Below, piece by piece: positions 19,782 to 34,524 of a stretch of DNA of 64,000 nt. This stretch comes from Anthopleura xanthogrammica (lineage: Eukaryota; Cnidaria; Anthozoa; Actiniaria; Actiniidae): NCBI GenBank assembly GCA_964019055.1, contig OZ025210.1, positions 983,745 through 1,047,744 on the forward strand, written 5' to 3'. Below the pieces are notes generated by a model, which saw only the letters and a program-made list of their open reading frames with translations, ran no database searches and was not told where the DNA came from. Numbering within the stretch: position 1 is the stretch's first letter; every line of letters begins with the position of its first letter. A program made the translations under genes and the position numbers.

Positions 19782-22700
19782 TTAATTCAGACTGTAATCA
19801 TCAGTGTTATAAGCCCTTTCTTTCTCCAGTAAGTCTTGCATATCCTCATCCAAGTGTGCGCACAACTCATCCAAAATAACATCTAAGGCCTGTTAAGGAA
19901 GAATAAACAGTCACTTGGGGTAGATAGTTTTCCACCCACTGATGGAGTGCATGAAGTCCTGAATTCAAAATTAAATTCAAAAAAAAATCCCTCACAAAAT
20001 GGTGCCTGAAAGTAACCCTCCCCCTTCTCCAACATTACCATATCCACCATATGTCACGCTGGACAAACAACTCTTCCCCTCCCCCAGAACAAACTATTCA
20101 AACACCCTCACCATATGTCACACTCGACAAACAACTCTTCCCCTCCCCCAGAACAAACTATTCAAACATCCTCACCATATGTCACGCTCGACAAACAACT
20201 CTTCCCCTCCCCCAGAACAAACTATTCAAACACCCTCACCATATGTCACACTGGACAAACAACTCTTCCCCTCCCCCAGAACAAACTATTCAAACACCCT
20301 CACCATATGTCACACTGGACAAACAACTCTTCCCCTCCCCCAGAACAAACTATTCAAACATCCTCACCATATGTCACACTGGACAAACAACTCTTCCCCT
20401 CCCCCAGAACAAACTATTCAAACATCCTCACCATATGTCACGCTGGACAAACAACTCTTCCCCTCCCTCAGAACAAACTATTCAAACATCCTCACCATAT
20501 GTCACACTGGACAAACAACTCTTCCCCTCCCCCAGAACAAACTATTCAAACATCCTCACCATATGTCACGCTCGACAAACAACTCTTCCCCTCCCCCAGA
20601 ACAAACTATTCAAACATCCTCACCATATGTCACGCTCGACAAACAACTCTTCCCCTCCCCCAGAACAAACTATTCAAACATCCTCACCATATGTCACGCT
20701 CGACAAACAACTCTTCCCCTCCCCCAGAACAAACTATTCAAACACCCTCACCATATGTCACACTGGACAAACAACTCTTCCCCTCCCCCAGAACAAACTA
20801 TTCAAACACCCTCACCATATGTCACACTGGACAAACAACTCTTCCCCTCCCCCAGAACAAACTATTCAAACATCCTCACCATATGTCACACTGGACAAAC
20901 AACTCTTCCCCTCCCCCAGAACAAACTATTCAAACATCCTCACCATATGTCACACTGGACAAACAACTCTTCCCCTCCCCCAGAACAAACTATTCAAACA
21001 CCCTCACCATATGTCACACTGGACAAACAACTCTTCCCCTCCCCCAGAACAAACTATTCAAACACCCTCACCATATGTCACACTGGACAAACAACTCTTC
21101 CCCTCCCCCAGAACAAACTATTCAAACACCCTCACCATATGTCACACTGGACAAACAACTCTTCCCCTCCCCCAGAACAAACTATTCAAACACCCTCACC
21201 ATATGTCACGCTCGACAAACAACTCTTCCCCTCCCCCAGAACAAACTATTCAAACACCCTCACCATATCTGTATACAACTCCTGATGATATTCCTTCACC
21301 ACATAGTTTGAAAGTGCTTCTTCAGAGGTTTTCTCAACCAGCATATATTGGTGTAGTAAGACTCCACACACCAGACCTACAGTCAAAATATTGATAATGA
21401 TTATAATTATATTGATAATTAGAAAAGTACAGCTTTAATGAATAGAATGAAAAGTAATAGGGGAATCAAGGGGGTGTAGTGTTAGTTGTTTCAGCATTCA
21501 ATCTGTGAGTTTGCCATGCCCTGACTTAGATCACCCCACAGGTTGTTTTAGGGTTCAATCTGTGAGTTAGCTGTGCCCTGACTTAGATCAGTCCAGAGGC
21601 AGTTTCAGGGTTCTATCTGTGAATTAGCCATGCCCTGACTTAGATCAGCCCAAAGGTTGTTTCAGGGTTCTATCTGTGAATTAGCCGTGCCCTGACTTAG
21701 ATCAGCCCAGAGGTTGTTTCAGGGTTCTATCTGTGAATTAGCCATACCCTGACATAGATCAGCCCATAGGAGTTGTTTCAGGGTATTGATAAGGTACTGT
21801 ACTAGCTTACCATCCATAGTTTGTTCCATGTAGTTTCTAAAGTACAGAGACAAGTTGTTTCCTGCCAAGTGACTCAGAAGATGCTCAAGAAACAGACTCT
21901 CAAGCACTCTGTCTCCGGCATATTTTCCAATCTGTAAGGAAAACGAAGTTTGGTTGATCCTTTATACAGGGACAGTGGAGGTGTGTGTGTGGGGGGGGGG
22001 GGGGGGGGGTTCTTGGTGGGGTTTAGCCCCTCAGACAGCCAGCCAAAACCCTAACAAGTCAAGTCCCAACCACCAATAACCAACCAACAAACTCACTGGG
22101 TCCCTATCATCAACTAATTAGCGACCTTCAGATCCGACTACAAGTACGAGAACGAGTACGAGTACGAGTTTTGAACTCTCAAAGATTGGCACTATAATTG
22201 GCACGTAGATTGAAACTTTAGATTGTTAAAAATAGGAAATGGAATACGATTCAGTGTTAAGAACGAACACAAGGCCAATTTCAAAACTCGTACTCATACT
22301 CGTTCTCGTACTCGTAGTCGAATCTGAAGGTCGCTATTCACCTACTGACAACCTACTAACTTAATTACAAACCAGTGCAAATAGTTGCATATAATGAGAC
22401 TGGTTTAAATTCTGTTTTATACGAGCATAAGCTCACCTCAAGGATCTGCATATCACGGCGGGAATCAATCACTTCTTTCCAGGCTTCAACAATAACTTGC
22501 TTCATCACATCATCTGTCACTTCGTCGATGATCTCCTCAACAGTTGATTCATATTTATATCCTTCAAGTGCAATAGTTGCCTGGAAATAAAAAATATGTC
22601 TTGAGCATTTTGACTCCTCAAGAAACCATTGAGTGAATATTTCCAGGAAATGCCCATACCTGGGGACTTCCTCCCCTGTGTATGGTATCATTTTATATCT

Positions 22701-25184
22701 CACTTGCTCCAGTGACTTCTAAGATGTAACTCTCCATGGGAAGTTATGGGTACTTTCTGGAACTACACAACATCAGCCGTTCCAAGTTTGAGGAAAAAAC
22801 TGGGTGGAGTTGGCATAACAGTGCATTGTGGGACTGTTTCAGCGGACATATTTCAAAGATGGCATCTATTTTGCCCCCTAAAGCTGTACTGTAACGCCAA
22901 ACTCAGACACTCCCCCCCTGGAAATTCCAATCCTTCTCTGATATGGCTATTTTCTATAACTACACAATATACCCTCCTTAGACCCTCCCCACCCTTGGAA
23001 GGGATGTCAACTAGCTACATGTAACCCAACTTACCACATTAATCATCATTGGGTGGAGAGTTTCCAATATCAAATCTTCTAGCCAATCATCACTCTTGAT
23101 AATTGTCATGTGACTTTTGACAAGTGACTTGACAGTTGACGGCACCAACTCAACAGTCATCTCATCAACCACTTCATCAGTCAGTTCTCGGCAGACTTGA
23201 ACAAGAGGGTCATTGCCACTGAGGTTTCCTCTGGTGTTTGAAATAGATGAATTATGGAGAAAGGTTTAGAAATTCATGGCCAAACTGTCTTAGATCAATT
23301 CCATACTAACAAAGAGTTTTATTTCTAAGAAATTTTAAAGGATGAAACATTACACCTAAAAAGAGCTATTGCAGCAGCAATATACTAAACTTACATATGA
23401 GTATAGAAGACACTGGCAGCAATTTGATTAAGAAACATGGACACATCTTCATCAATCATATCAGTGCAGATGGTACTTGATATTTTATAGAGGGGGTCAT
23501 GGGGTGACTAGAAAAAGTGAAAAAATGGAAATGAGAAAAAAATTGTTGGAATAAAGAAATATAATAAATGTGACAAGAAAAGAGAGACTTTTGAATTTTA
23601 ACCATTTCCTGGATCCCGGCAAACACCCTTCCAGACCCTGTTTAATATTGGAAATGAACACTCACCAGGGATTTCTTGTGCGACAAAACCTGTATCAGTA
23701 GATCAGGAATGATTTCTTCTTGAAGGAATTCAGATATCAAGTCTTCAACAAAATCTTTTGCAAAATACTTTTGTGTTAGGAACTTAAGTTGAAGGTATCT
23801 GGAATTCTGGAATAAAGTGAGAAAGTGAGAAAGATGAGGAAATAAAATACTTCAAATAAATACTTAAAATACTTTCCAAACCTCTCTTGAGGGGGAGGGG
23901 GGAGAGGGGGTAATGTTAGACCCCCACTACCACAAGTTACAGAATGCTCTCCTCAGACCCTCCCCACCCCTTAGAAATTCAAATCTCTCCATGAGGTCAG
24001 CATGAACATTTTTTGACATAATTTTCAGGATGTGATCCTAAGTAATATTTTTACCTTTCGTTCACTCCATCCTCGGAAATACTTTTGTATGCTTGTGGCT
24101 GCCTCATCTCTGGTCAATCTCCTGAAAAGTTGATAAAAAGTATGACTTATGAATGCTGAAAAATTCCTTGTGTTGCACATATTTGCACAGGAATCCCAAC
24201 CAAATAACCTAAAAGTTCAAGAAAATGTATTTTACCTTTGATAGAACTGTCTACCACCTACTACTCCCATGGGGAATTCACCAGTGTTCTGGATATGAGG
24301 AAGAAATACTGGTGCGTAGCTCATATACATGGGTACAGGATACATCCCTGGGGGGTAGGGTTGTGTAGAATTGCTCAGAATACCAGGACCATTTGGTTGA
24401 TACTGTGGTTGTCCATATGGTACCACAGGGATCCCAGAGGTCATATCTGGATCTCCAAGCCATTGATTCTGATTGGTCAGTCTGTTTTGGACTCTTTGTT
24501 GTGGGTGTGATTTTTGCTTGGTACTTTTGCTGGAAAATTATATAAAGTAAAGAAAAGTTGGAAGACACTCAAATTATTTAGGGCCTTTGATGATATTGAA
24601 TAAGCTTAAAACATTTAAGGTGGGACAAGTGGTAGAGAGGGGGGTTCAAAGAATGTTGAAGGGGGAGATAGAATGGGATAATTTTAAAAAGCAGCATAAA
24701 ATTTGAAAACACAGAAAAGAACATAGAGTAGGGAGGGGATGCAATGCAATAAAATGAGGTCTGTGAATGTCGAGTCTTCCTGTTTCCTTGGGTTCCCAGA
24801 ATAACCTACCTGACAAAGACTTCTTTGGTCCCTAGGGGGGGTACCACAGTCATTTTCCCTCTTCTAAGATCACTGTCATGTTGATAATCTCTCGGCCATT
24901 CTGGGGGTGTTTTCAGCCTTGGTAGATACTGGGGACTCGTTGCTTTACGCTCATGAGGTCGTCTTCCATTGCTAGTAAGAACATCACGTCCAGATTCTGC
25001 AGACCATCTTCTCGTTGTCTTTTCGTGAGATACCCATTCTCTGCTCCTTTCTCGGTTCTGTAATCTTATACAAATTTACGAATAATAAATTTTTAACCTC
25101 TACCAGCTACCTAGTATATCTTTTCGTATCTTCAAGCAGTTCTTACCTTTCTAAGACAGTTTTTCTGGGATCAATAGTGGACAT
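19782..25184 (-). CDS. Unrecognised 523-aa helical protein with an IQ motif, 11 exons
   Basis: I do not recognise this family. CDS exons (5' to 3'): 25147-25184, 24810-25046, 24236-24529, 24055-24121, 23666-23806, 23395-23507, 23035-23230, 22437-22580, 21811-21931, 21264-21376, 19782-19889. They sum to 1,572 nt in frame. The N-terminus (residues 1-90) is basic and polar. Residues about 95-185 are rich in Pro, Gly, Tyr and Met and probably disordered. An IQ-type sequence, SIQKYFRGWSERK, lies near 199-211 and could bind calmodulin. The remaining 310 residues are predicted amphipathic helices rich in Glu, Val and Leu (for example EIIDEVTDDVMKQVIVEAW). No signal peptide or membrane segment is evident. 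The exon 2 acceptor at 25,046 is chosen because the nearer AG at 25,057 would shift the frame. Exon 10 ends at the edge of a 64-bp array. A structural or cytoskeletal role is possible but only speculative. Confidence 0.78.
20047..21268. repeat. 64-bp minisatellite, 19 copies, at a 5' splice site
   Basis: CCATATGTCAC recurs with an exact 64-bp period, 19 intervals from 20,047 to 21,263. Read on the minus strand, the array starts at the exon 10 / intron 10 junction of the IQ-motif gene (exon end ...GATATG, then GTGAGG), and every unit repeats CATATG GTGAGG. Because 64 is not a multiple of three, three plus-strand frames stay open for about 400 codons each. These are artefacts of unit composition. 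Confidence 0.95.
21485..21778. repeat. 57-bp minisatellite, about 5 copies (locus 1)
   Basis: Units read ATCTGTGAGTTAGCC, GCCCTGACTTAGATCA, then AGAGGTTGTTTCAGGGTT. The same unit forms a 10-copy array at 54,190-54,765 and occurs singly inside a SINE at 43,265-43,340. The array lies in intron 9 of the IQ-motif gene, ending about 35 bp from the exon 9 donor. Confidence 0.9.
21985..22010. repeat. Poly-G homopolymer tract
   Basis: GT repeats followed by about 18 G residues, in intron 8 of the IQ-motif gene. Length is likely unreliable. Confidence 0.85.
22121..22334. mobile_element. MITE with ~52-bp terminal inverted repeats
   Basis: Starts GCGACCTTCAGATCCGACTA and ends with the complement TCGAATCTGAAGGTCGC. 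Both arms contain several GTACGAG/CTCGTAC units. About 110 bp of unrelated interior. It lies between exons 8 and 9 of the IQ-motif gene. Single copy in this window. Confidence 0.8.
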
Positions 25185-26079
25185 TTTATCGAGAAAAATG
25201 CTGTTTCTTTGGATGCTTTCTGTCAGTGTCGTTGTTGTCCATGACAACCTGCCTCTTCAACATTTGGCAAAATAAAATACTGTTTCTCATGTTTGAAGAG
25301 CTTGGGGCGCCATTTTATCATAAATATAAGCTTACATGATACTGAATAATAATGAGAATTCAAGAAATCATTTCTTGAAAAATTTGTAGACTTTGTTTTG
25401 AGTTTTACGAATTTCTGAGTGATGCATTCTGGGAAACATCTCACCACAGGGACCCCATTACATGGTCCAACAAGAACCAATTATTTATCATCGATTTTAT
25501 TATTTATAACACATATATTGTACAAGATCTTAGTTAAAAAAAGGGTTAAAAAAATATGCCTAAAATCCCAGTCATAAGCCCGTGGTTTTTTAAATGGAAT
25601 TGAATGGAAATATTTATAAAGCATAGAGTGGTGGGGTAACTTTCTCAAATACTTTAAGACTTTGGTGTTTACATATTGCTCCAATACCTGAATACCAGCA
25701 AATCAATTGGTTTTCAGATGTTTTTCTCATTAGATAACGTTAAATCATATAAAAAGACACTCCAACAGCTGTACATATTTTAAATTTTCCAATAATTGCC
25801 TCCTATGTCTTAGAACAATAGAATCAAAGATGGCCACTGTATCGGTAATAAAGTCTATAACTACGGTACTCAGAATAACGGTCCCTCAACCCTTGGTAAA
25901 TTCATATCCATCCCCTTATGGGGATTTGCCAGAAATACATAGCAGATATGCATACAATGGGAACATTATTCACACATACAGTTTTTGTTACCTGAAGAAT
26001 TTTTATTCCAATAATACAATACATGTTTTTTATTCACAAATTATGAAGCGCAGGTGAGTTGAATACAAAGAGGTGATAT
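25185..26079. other. Intergenic DNA between IQ-motif gene and PSMC4
   Basis: Holds the promoter side of the minus-strand IQ-motif gene, a dispersed inverted-repeat element (about 25,600-25,862) and the PSMC4 3' flank. Two AATAAA signals on the minus strand (about 26,002-26,007 and near 26,030) lie 50-80 bp after the PSMC4 stop and are plausible polyadenylation signals. The 75-codon plus-strand ORF at 25,830-26,057 has no support. Confidence 0.5.
25600..25862. mobile_element. Dispersed MITE, copy 1 (pair with 52,122-52,446)
   Basis: The reverse complement of this stretch reads TATAGACTTTATTACCGATA ... GATTCTATTGTTCTAAGACA ... CCACTCTATGCTTTATAAAT, matching 52,122-52,446 in the same order. The second copy shows inverted ends (AATAGACCTTTTTACCCATA / CGGAAAAAAAGTCTATT). 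Confidence 0.7.
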
Positions 26080-29408
<3,329 letters not shown>

Positions 29409-30197
29409 CTTGGATTTTTCTTGCCTTTCAATCTCTAGATATCCCGGATGTTCGATGGTAGTAACCGCTGATCCCCACATCGCAGGCGCGCGCACGTGTT
29501 TTCATGAATAATAAAAAATAATTCATGCAAACAATGAAACAATTTAGAAGTACACGTCTGTTAAAAGGTTAAAAATCCTATACACCCTAATTCCGCGCTA
29601 TTACTTGGCGTTTGAAGCATTTTCAAAAAAGATATCTCAAGTTGAAAAGGAGTGATTGTAAGTGGAATAAATATTGTTGTTCTTTTAACCCAATTTTATT
29701 ATTTTTCTGTCGATTTTTTTAGGTGATAATTTGGTATCAGTGAGAGTATAGTATTGCCTCTTCACCCTCTTCTAGAGGTTACAGACGCGTAGGAACTCAA
29801 AACTCGAACATGGTCTTTGTTTCTTTAATAATGACTTTAATTTGTTGATTTTCTTGAGTTACTCGAAGTCTGAAATATAATATTTTTGAAGAGCGTCGAG
29901 CAGCTGTCTTGAACATCTTTATTTACTTGCGGATTTGAAAACAGCTGTTTACAACTTGCAAGAGAAGCGGAATTGTACTTAAGTAATTTAACTCTCCCTT
30001 CAGTAATTTATAGGCTCAAAAATATTTTCTAAAATAAAACACCTTCCAAAAATTCCTTATATTTTGTTGTGTTTTCATCGTGGTATCAGACACGAAATAA
30101 AACAAATAAACTGGTTTTGCAATACAAGCTTTTCCCTTTCACTAATTACTTTCATTTTTATAGATTCTAATGAATTATTTTTCTTCACCAGCTCAAA
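29409..30197. promoter_or_regulatory. Putative shared promoter region, PSMC4 / fucosyltransferase
   Basis: Only 789 bp separate the two divergent start codons. There is a short GC-rich patch (CGCAGGCGCGCGCACGTG, about 29,481-29,499) close to the PSMC4 start. I see no TATA box. Untranslated first exons may lie here, but I cannot place them. Confidence 0.4.
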
Positions 30198-33100
30198 ATG
30201 AAAAGCAATAAATTCACAGCAATATCCATGGTTTTATTTGTATTGATTTTGGGTAAGTATTTGTAAAAAATTTTATTTTAAATAACATCTGAACTGTATG
30301 CCACGTAGTAGCCGTCGTTTCTGATATTCTGTTGATGGCCATTTGTCATCTGGTCCTTGATATTATACACATGTTTTCGAGAAAGATTATTCTTAGATTC
30401 GAAGTAGCTAGACTATATATTACTTCCGGTTATTGTCTGTAACACAAAATGTAACGCAGTGCGTCACGCAACACACTAAATCCTCTGTTTGATGTATTTT
30501 CGGTTATATTTACACACGATGAGCGCTAAAATAATATCTAAAATGCTACAAAAATTACATTAACCCTACCAATACTACAATCGGAATTCTCAAAATAATT
30601 CCCACCTTAAAAATTAAAAAAAAATCTTTCAATATTTCGGCAAGCCAGTACTTGCCTTCTTCTTCTTCTTCTTCTTTTTGCCTTCTTTACCTAAAGAAGG
30701 CAAGTACTGGCTTGCCAAAATGTCGTAAGATTAAAAAATTCTTCTACAATGCACTGGATTTTCTCTTATACTTAACTTGAAAAATTGAATGGGTAAAAAA
30801 TTAGGGATTGTTGATTATGTATTAGGAGGGGATCTCTGAGATACTGGGATGGTATTTTACATGCTATTTTTCCATATTGGTAGTCCTAAGATTTTTGAAA
30901 TTTTAAAATGGCAGAGGAATAATAAAAAAATAAAAAAATGACCAATTTTTATCCCATCCTTCTCTCCTATAAATAATGGGGCAATCTCTTTAGAAAGTAC
31001 CTTTCATTTTGCACTTTGGAATTGTTTTGTTTTTCTATGCGAATGACGTTTAACACATTTTTTCCACCAGTCATATTCTTGTCAGTCAAAGGAGGAAAGA
31101 ATTCAGATCCTGCTGCGACTTCTTGCTCAAAAGACCCACAGACTGGACAGTGTAGCACTGATAAAGAAAGTAAGACAAGGCTCTTCACCAGTGGCATAGT
31201 GAGGAGGGCAAGGGGCCCATAAATGTTTTGGATTGAGCCTTTTTTTGCTTGATGGATGATGTCAATGCCACTGGCTTAGGCAGGGGGTGGGTACGTACGT
31301 GCCCCCCAAATTTTTAGTAATTAGTTTTTATTCTAGGTGCCCCCCTCCCCCCAGATCCTGGGTCCTCACTACACCCCTTCTCTTCACAAGTTATGAAAAG
31401 GGTTGGGGGGGGGGATCAAAAATCACTCACTTTAGTGCTGGACAATGTATGTGACTCAATCCCCCTTACAGTATGTTACAAATTATACAAAAAGATCATA
31501 ATAATAAACATTTACTGTTGCAGGCCATCATCATAAACATGACGAAGAGAGTATAGAAGAAAACAAGGCCAAATACCTGAGTGACAATATTGACCCCTCA
31601 CCCCTCATCCCCAAGGGGAAGAAACCAATTATGATCTGGTGGACAGACCACATCTTCCCTCATGACAAAGCGCAAGTTAATCATGAGATTTACTGCAAGA
31701 AAGGAGGCTGTATCACCTCAATTGATAAGAAATTGAAAGATGACCCTGCAATGAGGATGATGATTTTTTATGGGACAGATCTGAGGGCAGATGAGATGCC
31801 GTTGCCTAGAAACCCCTGGGATGAGTGGGCAGTGTTTCATGAGGAGTCTCCTAAGAACAACTGGATGTTGACCTTTGACAATGCATTAAGGTAAACTAGT
31901 ATTCAGAGAACAAATTTGTTACAAGGCTTGTTACAGGGTACATGTGTAGGGTGGGGAGGGAGGGAGGGAGGGGAGGGGGGAGAAATTGACTGGGTGCAGC
32001 AGTACTGAGGGTCTGTGTGGTCATGTGCATGTGATAAAACTATTTCTTAAGTAGTGTTTCAAATGAAATGAGCAGGAGTATTTTATCAACCATGTAGTGC
32101 TAGTCGACACTTGTTGACAACATTGCATCCATTGATAATTGCATGTAGTTGATTTATGTGTCTCTCTATATGTCTCAAAAATAAAAGGAAAACAATGTGC
32201 GCACTCAAAATACCTATCTCTTTCTGCTAATCATTTTGTCTGCACTGCATGGGTATCGATAAAAGAGGGTCCAGCTCTGAAAATTGGGATCTATTAACTC
32301 ATTTCATGATCGTTTCAGGATGTTTAACCACACGGCTACTTTCAGACGCGAGTCAGACTATCCCTTGTCCAGCCAGTCTATCCAGGACCTTAAGGACTGG
32401 ACCAAACCTCCGTTACCCCTCGAGACCAAAAACAGGTTGGTGCATGCTAGCTTTTATTTAGAAATTGTAACACTTGCGCTCATATTTTTATCAACCAAGA
32501 AATTGCGCGTGCAAACGAGTGGCTATTGCGCAGTTGCTAAAATCTTTTAGATTTTCTTTTCATTTCGAAAAAAATAAATGGCGCGAATTGGTTGCGCAAA
32601 CTAGAGGCGCTTTATTTCATAGCATTTCTAACCAGGAATTCCGATTTTTTTCAGATTGCAAAAAGAAAAAGGTCTCGCTTCAGTAGTCTACGTACAACGT
32701 GACTGCTACACGCCCTCCGACCGAGAACGCTACATGGCAGAGTTGATGAAACATATCAAGATAGACTCATATGGACCCTGTTTGAATAACAAGAAGATGC
32801 CTGAAGAAATCGATGGCTTTGTCAAACTACACAGCCCAAAATTTTACGAATTTCTCGCTCAGTATAAATTCCACATAGCCTTCGAAAACGCTATTTGCAA
32901 CGACTATATGACGGAGAAACTTTTCCGACCACTCGAAGTTGGTTCGGTACCAATCTATATGGGTTCGCCAGTTGCTCGGGATTGGGTGCCGAACCACAAG
33001 TCAGCGATTTTTGTCGACAATTTTGAAAGCCCTAAAGACCTTGCGGAGTATATAAAGTACCTGGATGGAAATGACAAAGAGTATGAGAAATATTTAGAGT

Positions 33101-33522
33101 ACAAGAAACCAGGTGGAATAAACAATGAGTATTTGCTGGATGCAATTGAAAATCGTCCCTGGCGTATCCTGGGGGAATGGGATAAAGTGAACTTTGGACA
33201 TCGGATGTATGCAGATTGGGAGTGTTATTTGTGTGACCGCATGATAGAACGACAGGAAGCACTGCGGGCTCATAAGTTAAATCCGGACAAAATCCCACCC
33301 CCTCCCCCAAAGTTTGCCAACAAGGAGCACCTCGAATGTCCAGAACCTGTGGTTTCCCTGGAGACGGAAAACCCTGTGAACAAGAGTGTTATTTATTGGC
33401 AAGGATTTCGAGAAGCGAGAGCGTTTAGGAAAATGTTAGAAGCAAGAGAGACAGACTCGAGTATATTTGCGTCGAAATATCTCCAAGAAAACACAGATAA
33501 ATATTTTTGGAAAAAACCATGA
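30198..33522 (+). CDS. FUT10/FUT11: GT10 fucosyltransferase, FUT10/FUT11 type, 501 aa
   Basis: Type II membrane glycosyltransferase that transfers fucose from GDP-fucose in the ER/Golgi lumen. FUT10 and FUT11 have more recently been described as protein O-fucosyltransferases rather than classical Lewis enzymes. CDS exons: 30198-30252, 31071-31169, 31524-31890, 32319-32435, 32655-33522. They sum to 1,506 nt in frame, giving 501 aa against about 480-490 in human. The N-terminus has a short basic lead and one hydrophobic signal-anchor (residues about 7-24). IMIWWTDHIFPHD near residue 80 and the exon 5 core FHIAFENAICNDYMTEKLFR (about 285-304) followed by EVGSVPIYMG are hallmarks of family GT10 and closest to FUT10/11. 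The C-terminal extension after the catalytic domain, including an YLCDRM segment, is also seen in FUT10/11. I cannot decide between FUT10 and FUT11, and one gene may represent both. Confidence 0.95.
30643..30722. repeat. Palindrome with CTT microsatellite loop
   Basis: Arms GGCAAGCCAGTACTTGCCTT and its complement AAGGCAAGTACTGGCTTGCC flank a (CTT)n loop. In fucosyltransferase intron 1. Probably a small foldback element. Confidence 0.75.
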
Positions 33523-34524
33523 TTACATGAAAATGAACATTGAAAACAAGAACATTTTTATTATTTATTAAATAACAACCAAAGTACACTAATCTTGAAT
33601 AAGAAACGTGAAAAACCGAAACGTTTACAAAATATGAGCATAAATTTGACCTAAAAGCGACGTCACATTATATTATAACAAGAGAATATTTTCTCTTGAT
33701 TATAACCTGTAGTGCGCACATCCTGAAAATCGCGAAAAATCACGTTAAATCGTGTAAAGAAAGTAGGGCGGAAACAATAGAATCAATTATTTCGATAGGT
33801 TTTCTGTCCCATGCACATCATCTCGTCCCCAGACCCTGCGTTTCTTAGAGAAATGCAGATTTGAAGGATCTGGGGACGAGATTGGCGCATTCGTCATTTT
33901 TCCCGCCGATTTTCTAAGCATGCGCAGTACGAATTTCACCCATTTTTCTTATCATACGATATTTATTGGTCTTAATGTGATCATAGTTAATAGAGTACTA
34001 TGAATTGATCGACCGTTTCATAGAATAAAATAAAATAATATTTATAAGAATCCTAATTCTAGATATACAAAATAAAACAGCTAATAAAGTATGTTCTTCT
34101 AATAGAAATATAATATTCGAATATTTATTATTTTCCTTGTACTAAAATTTCTCACCTTTCGTGTTTCTTCTACCCGTGACCCATTTTTGTACGAAAAGGT
34201 AAAAGTTTTTACTAATACTGTAGTTTTATTAGAAATTTTATCGCTACTTAGTTTAATAAATTAAAGATCTTTTAAATAGTTGTAGACTCTTATACTTTTT
34301 GAATTAAACTGTTTTTGATTTTGAATTCCCGTCAGTGAATTTGTTGAAACACTTTCCTACAAGGTTTCCTACACTGAATTCGCGCCAATTTTTCATGATT
34401 CCCGCCAAATATGCAAATTAACCCGCCGCGCAACGTTTACAGCGGGAACTTAGAGCAAGATTTATTCATCTGTTCATGTTTTTAGTTCATGGTAAACGTG
34501 CAGTATCCATCAATGAAGCACTTG
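33523..34524. other. Convergent intergenic region (fucosyltransferase / SEL1L3 3' ends)
   Basis: About 1 kb between the two stop codons. AT-rich, with AATAAAATAA sequences around 34,024-34,035. A short palindrome TCTCGTCCCCAGA / TCTGGGGACGAGA lies at about 33,820-33,881. No coding potential recognised. Confidence 0.55.

Noticed and set aside
19999..21394. Three overlapping 400-447-codon ORFs rich in Pro, Thr, Asn and Ser
   Set aside because: They are the three frames of the 64-bp array, whose unit has no stop in any plus-strand frame. The array is an intron of the minus-strand IQ-motif gene.
25047..25057. Nearer AG (25,057) as acceptor for exon 2 of the IQ-motif gene
   Set aside because: It adds 11 nt, shifts the frame and meets a stop. 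The AG at 25,046 keeps the whole 523-aa frame.
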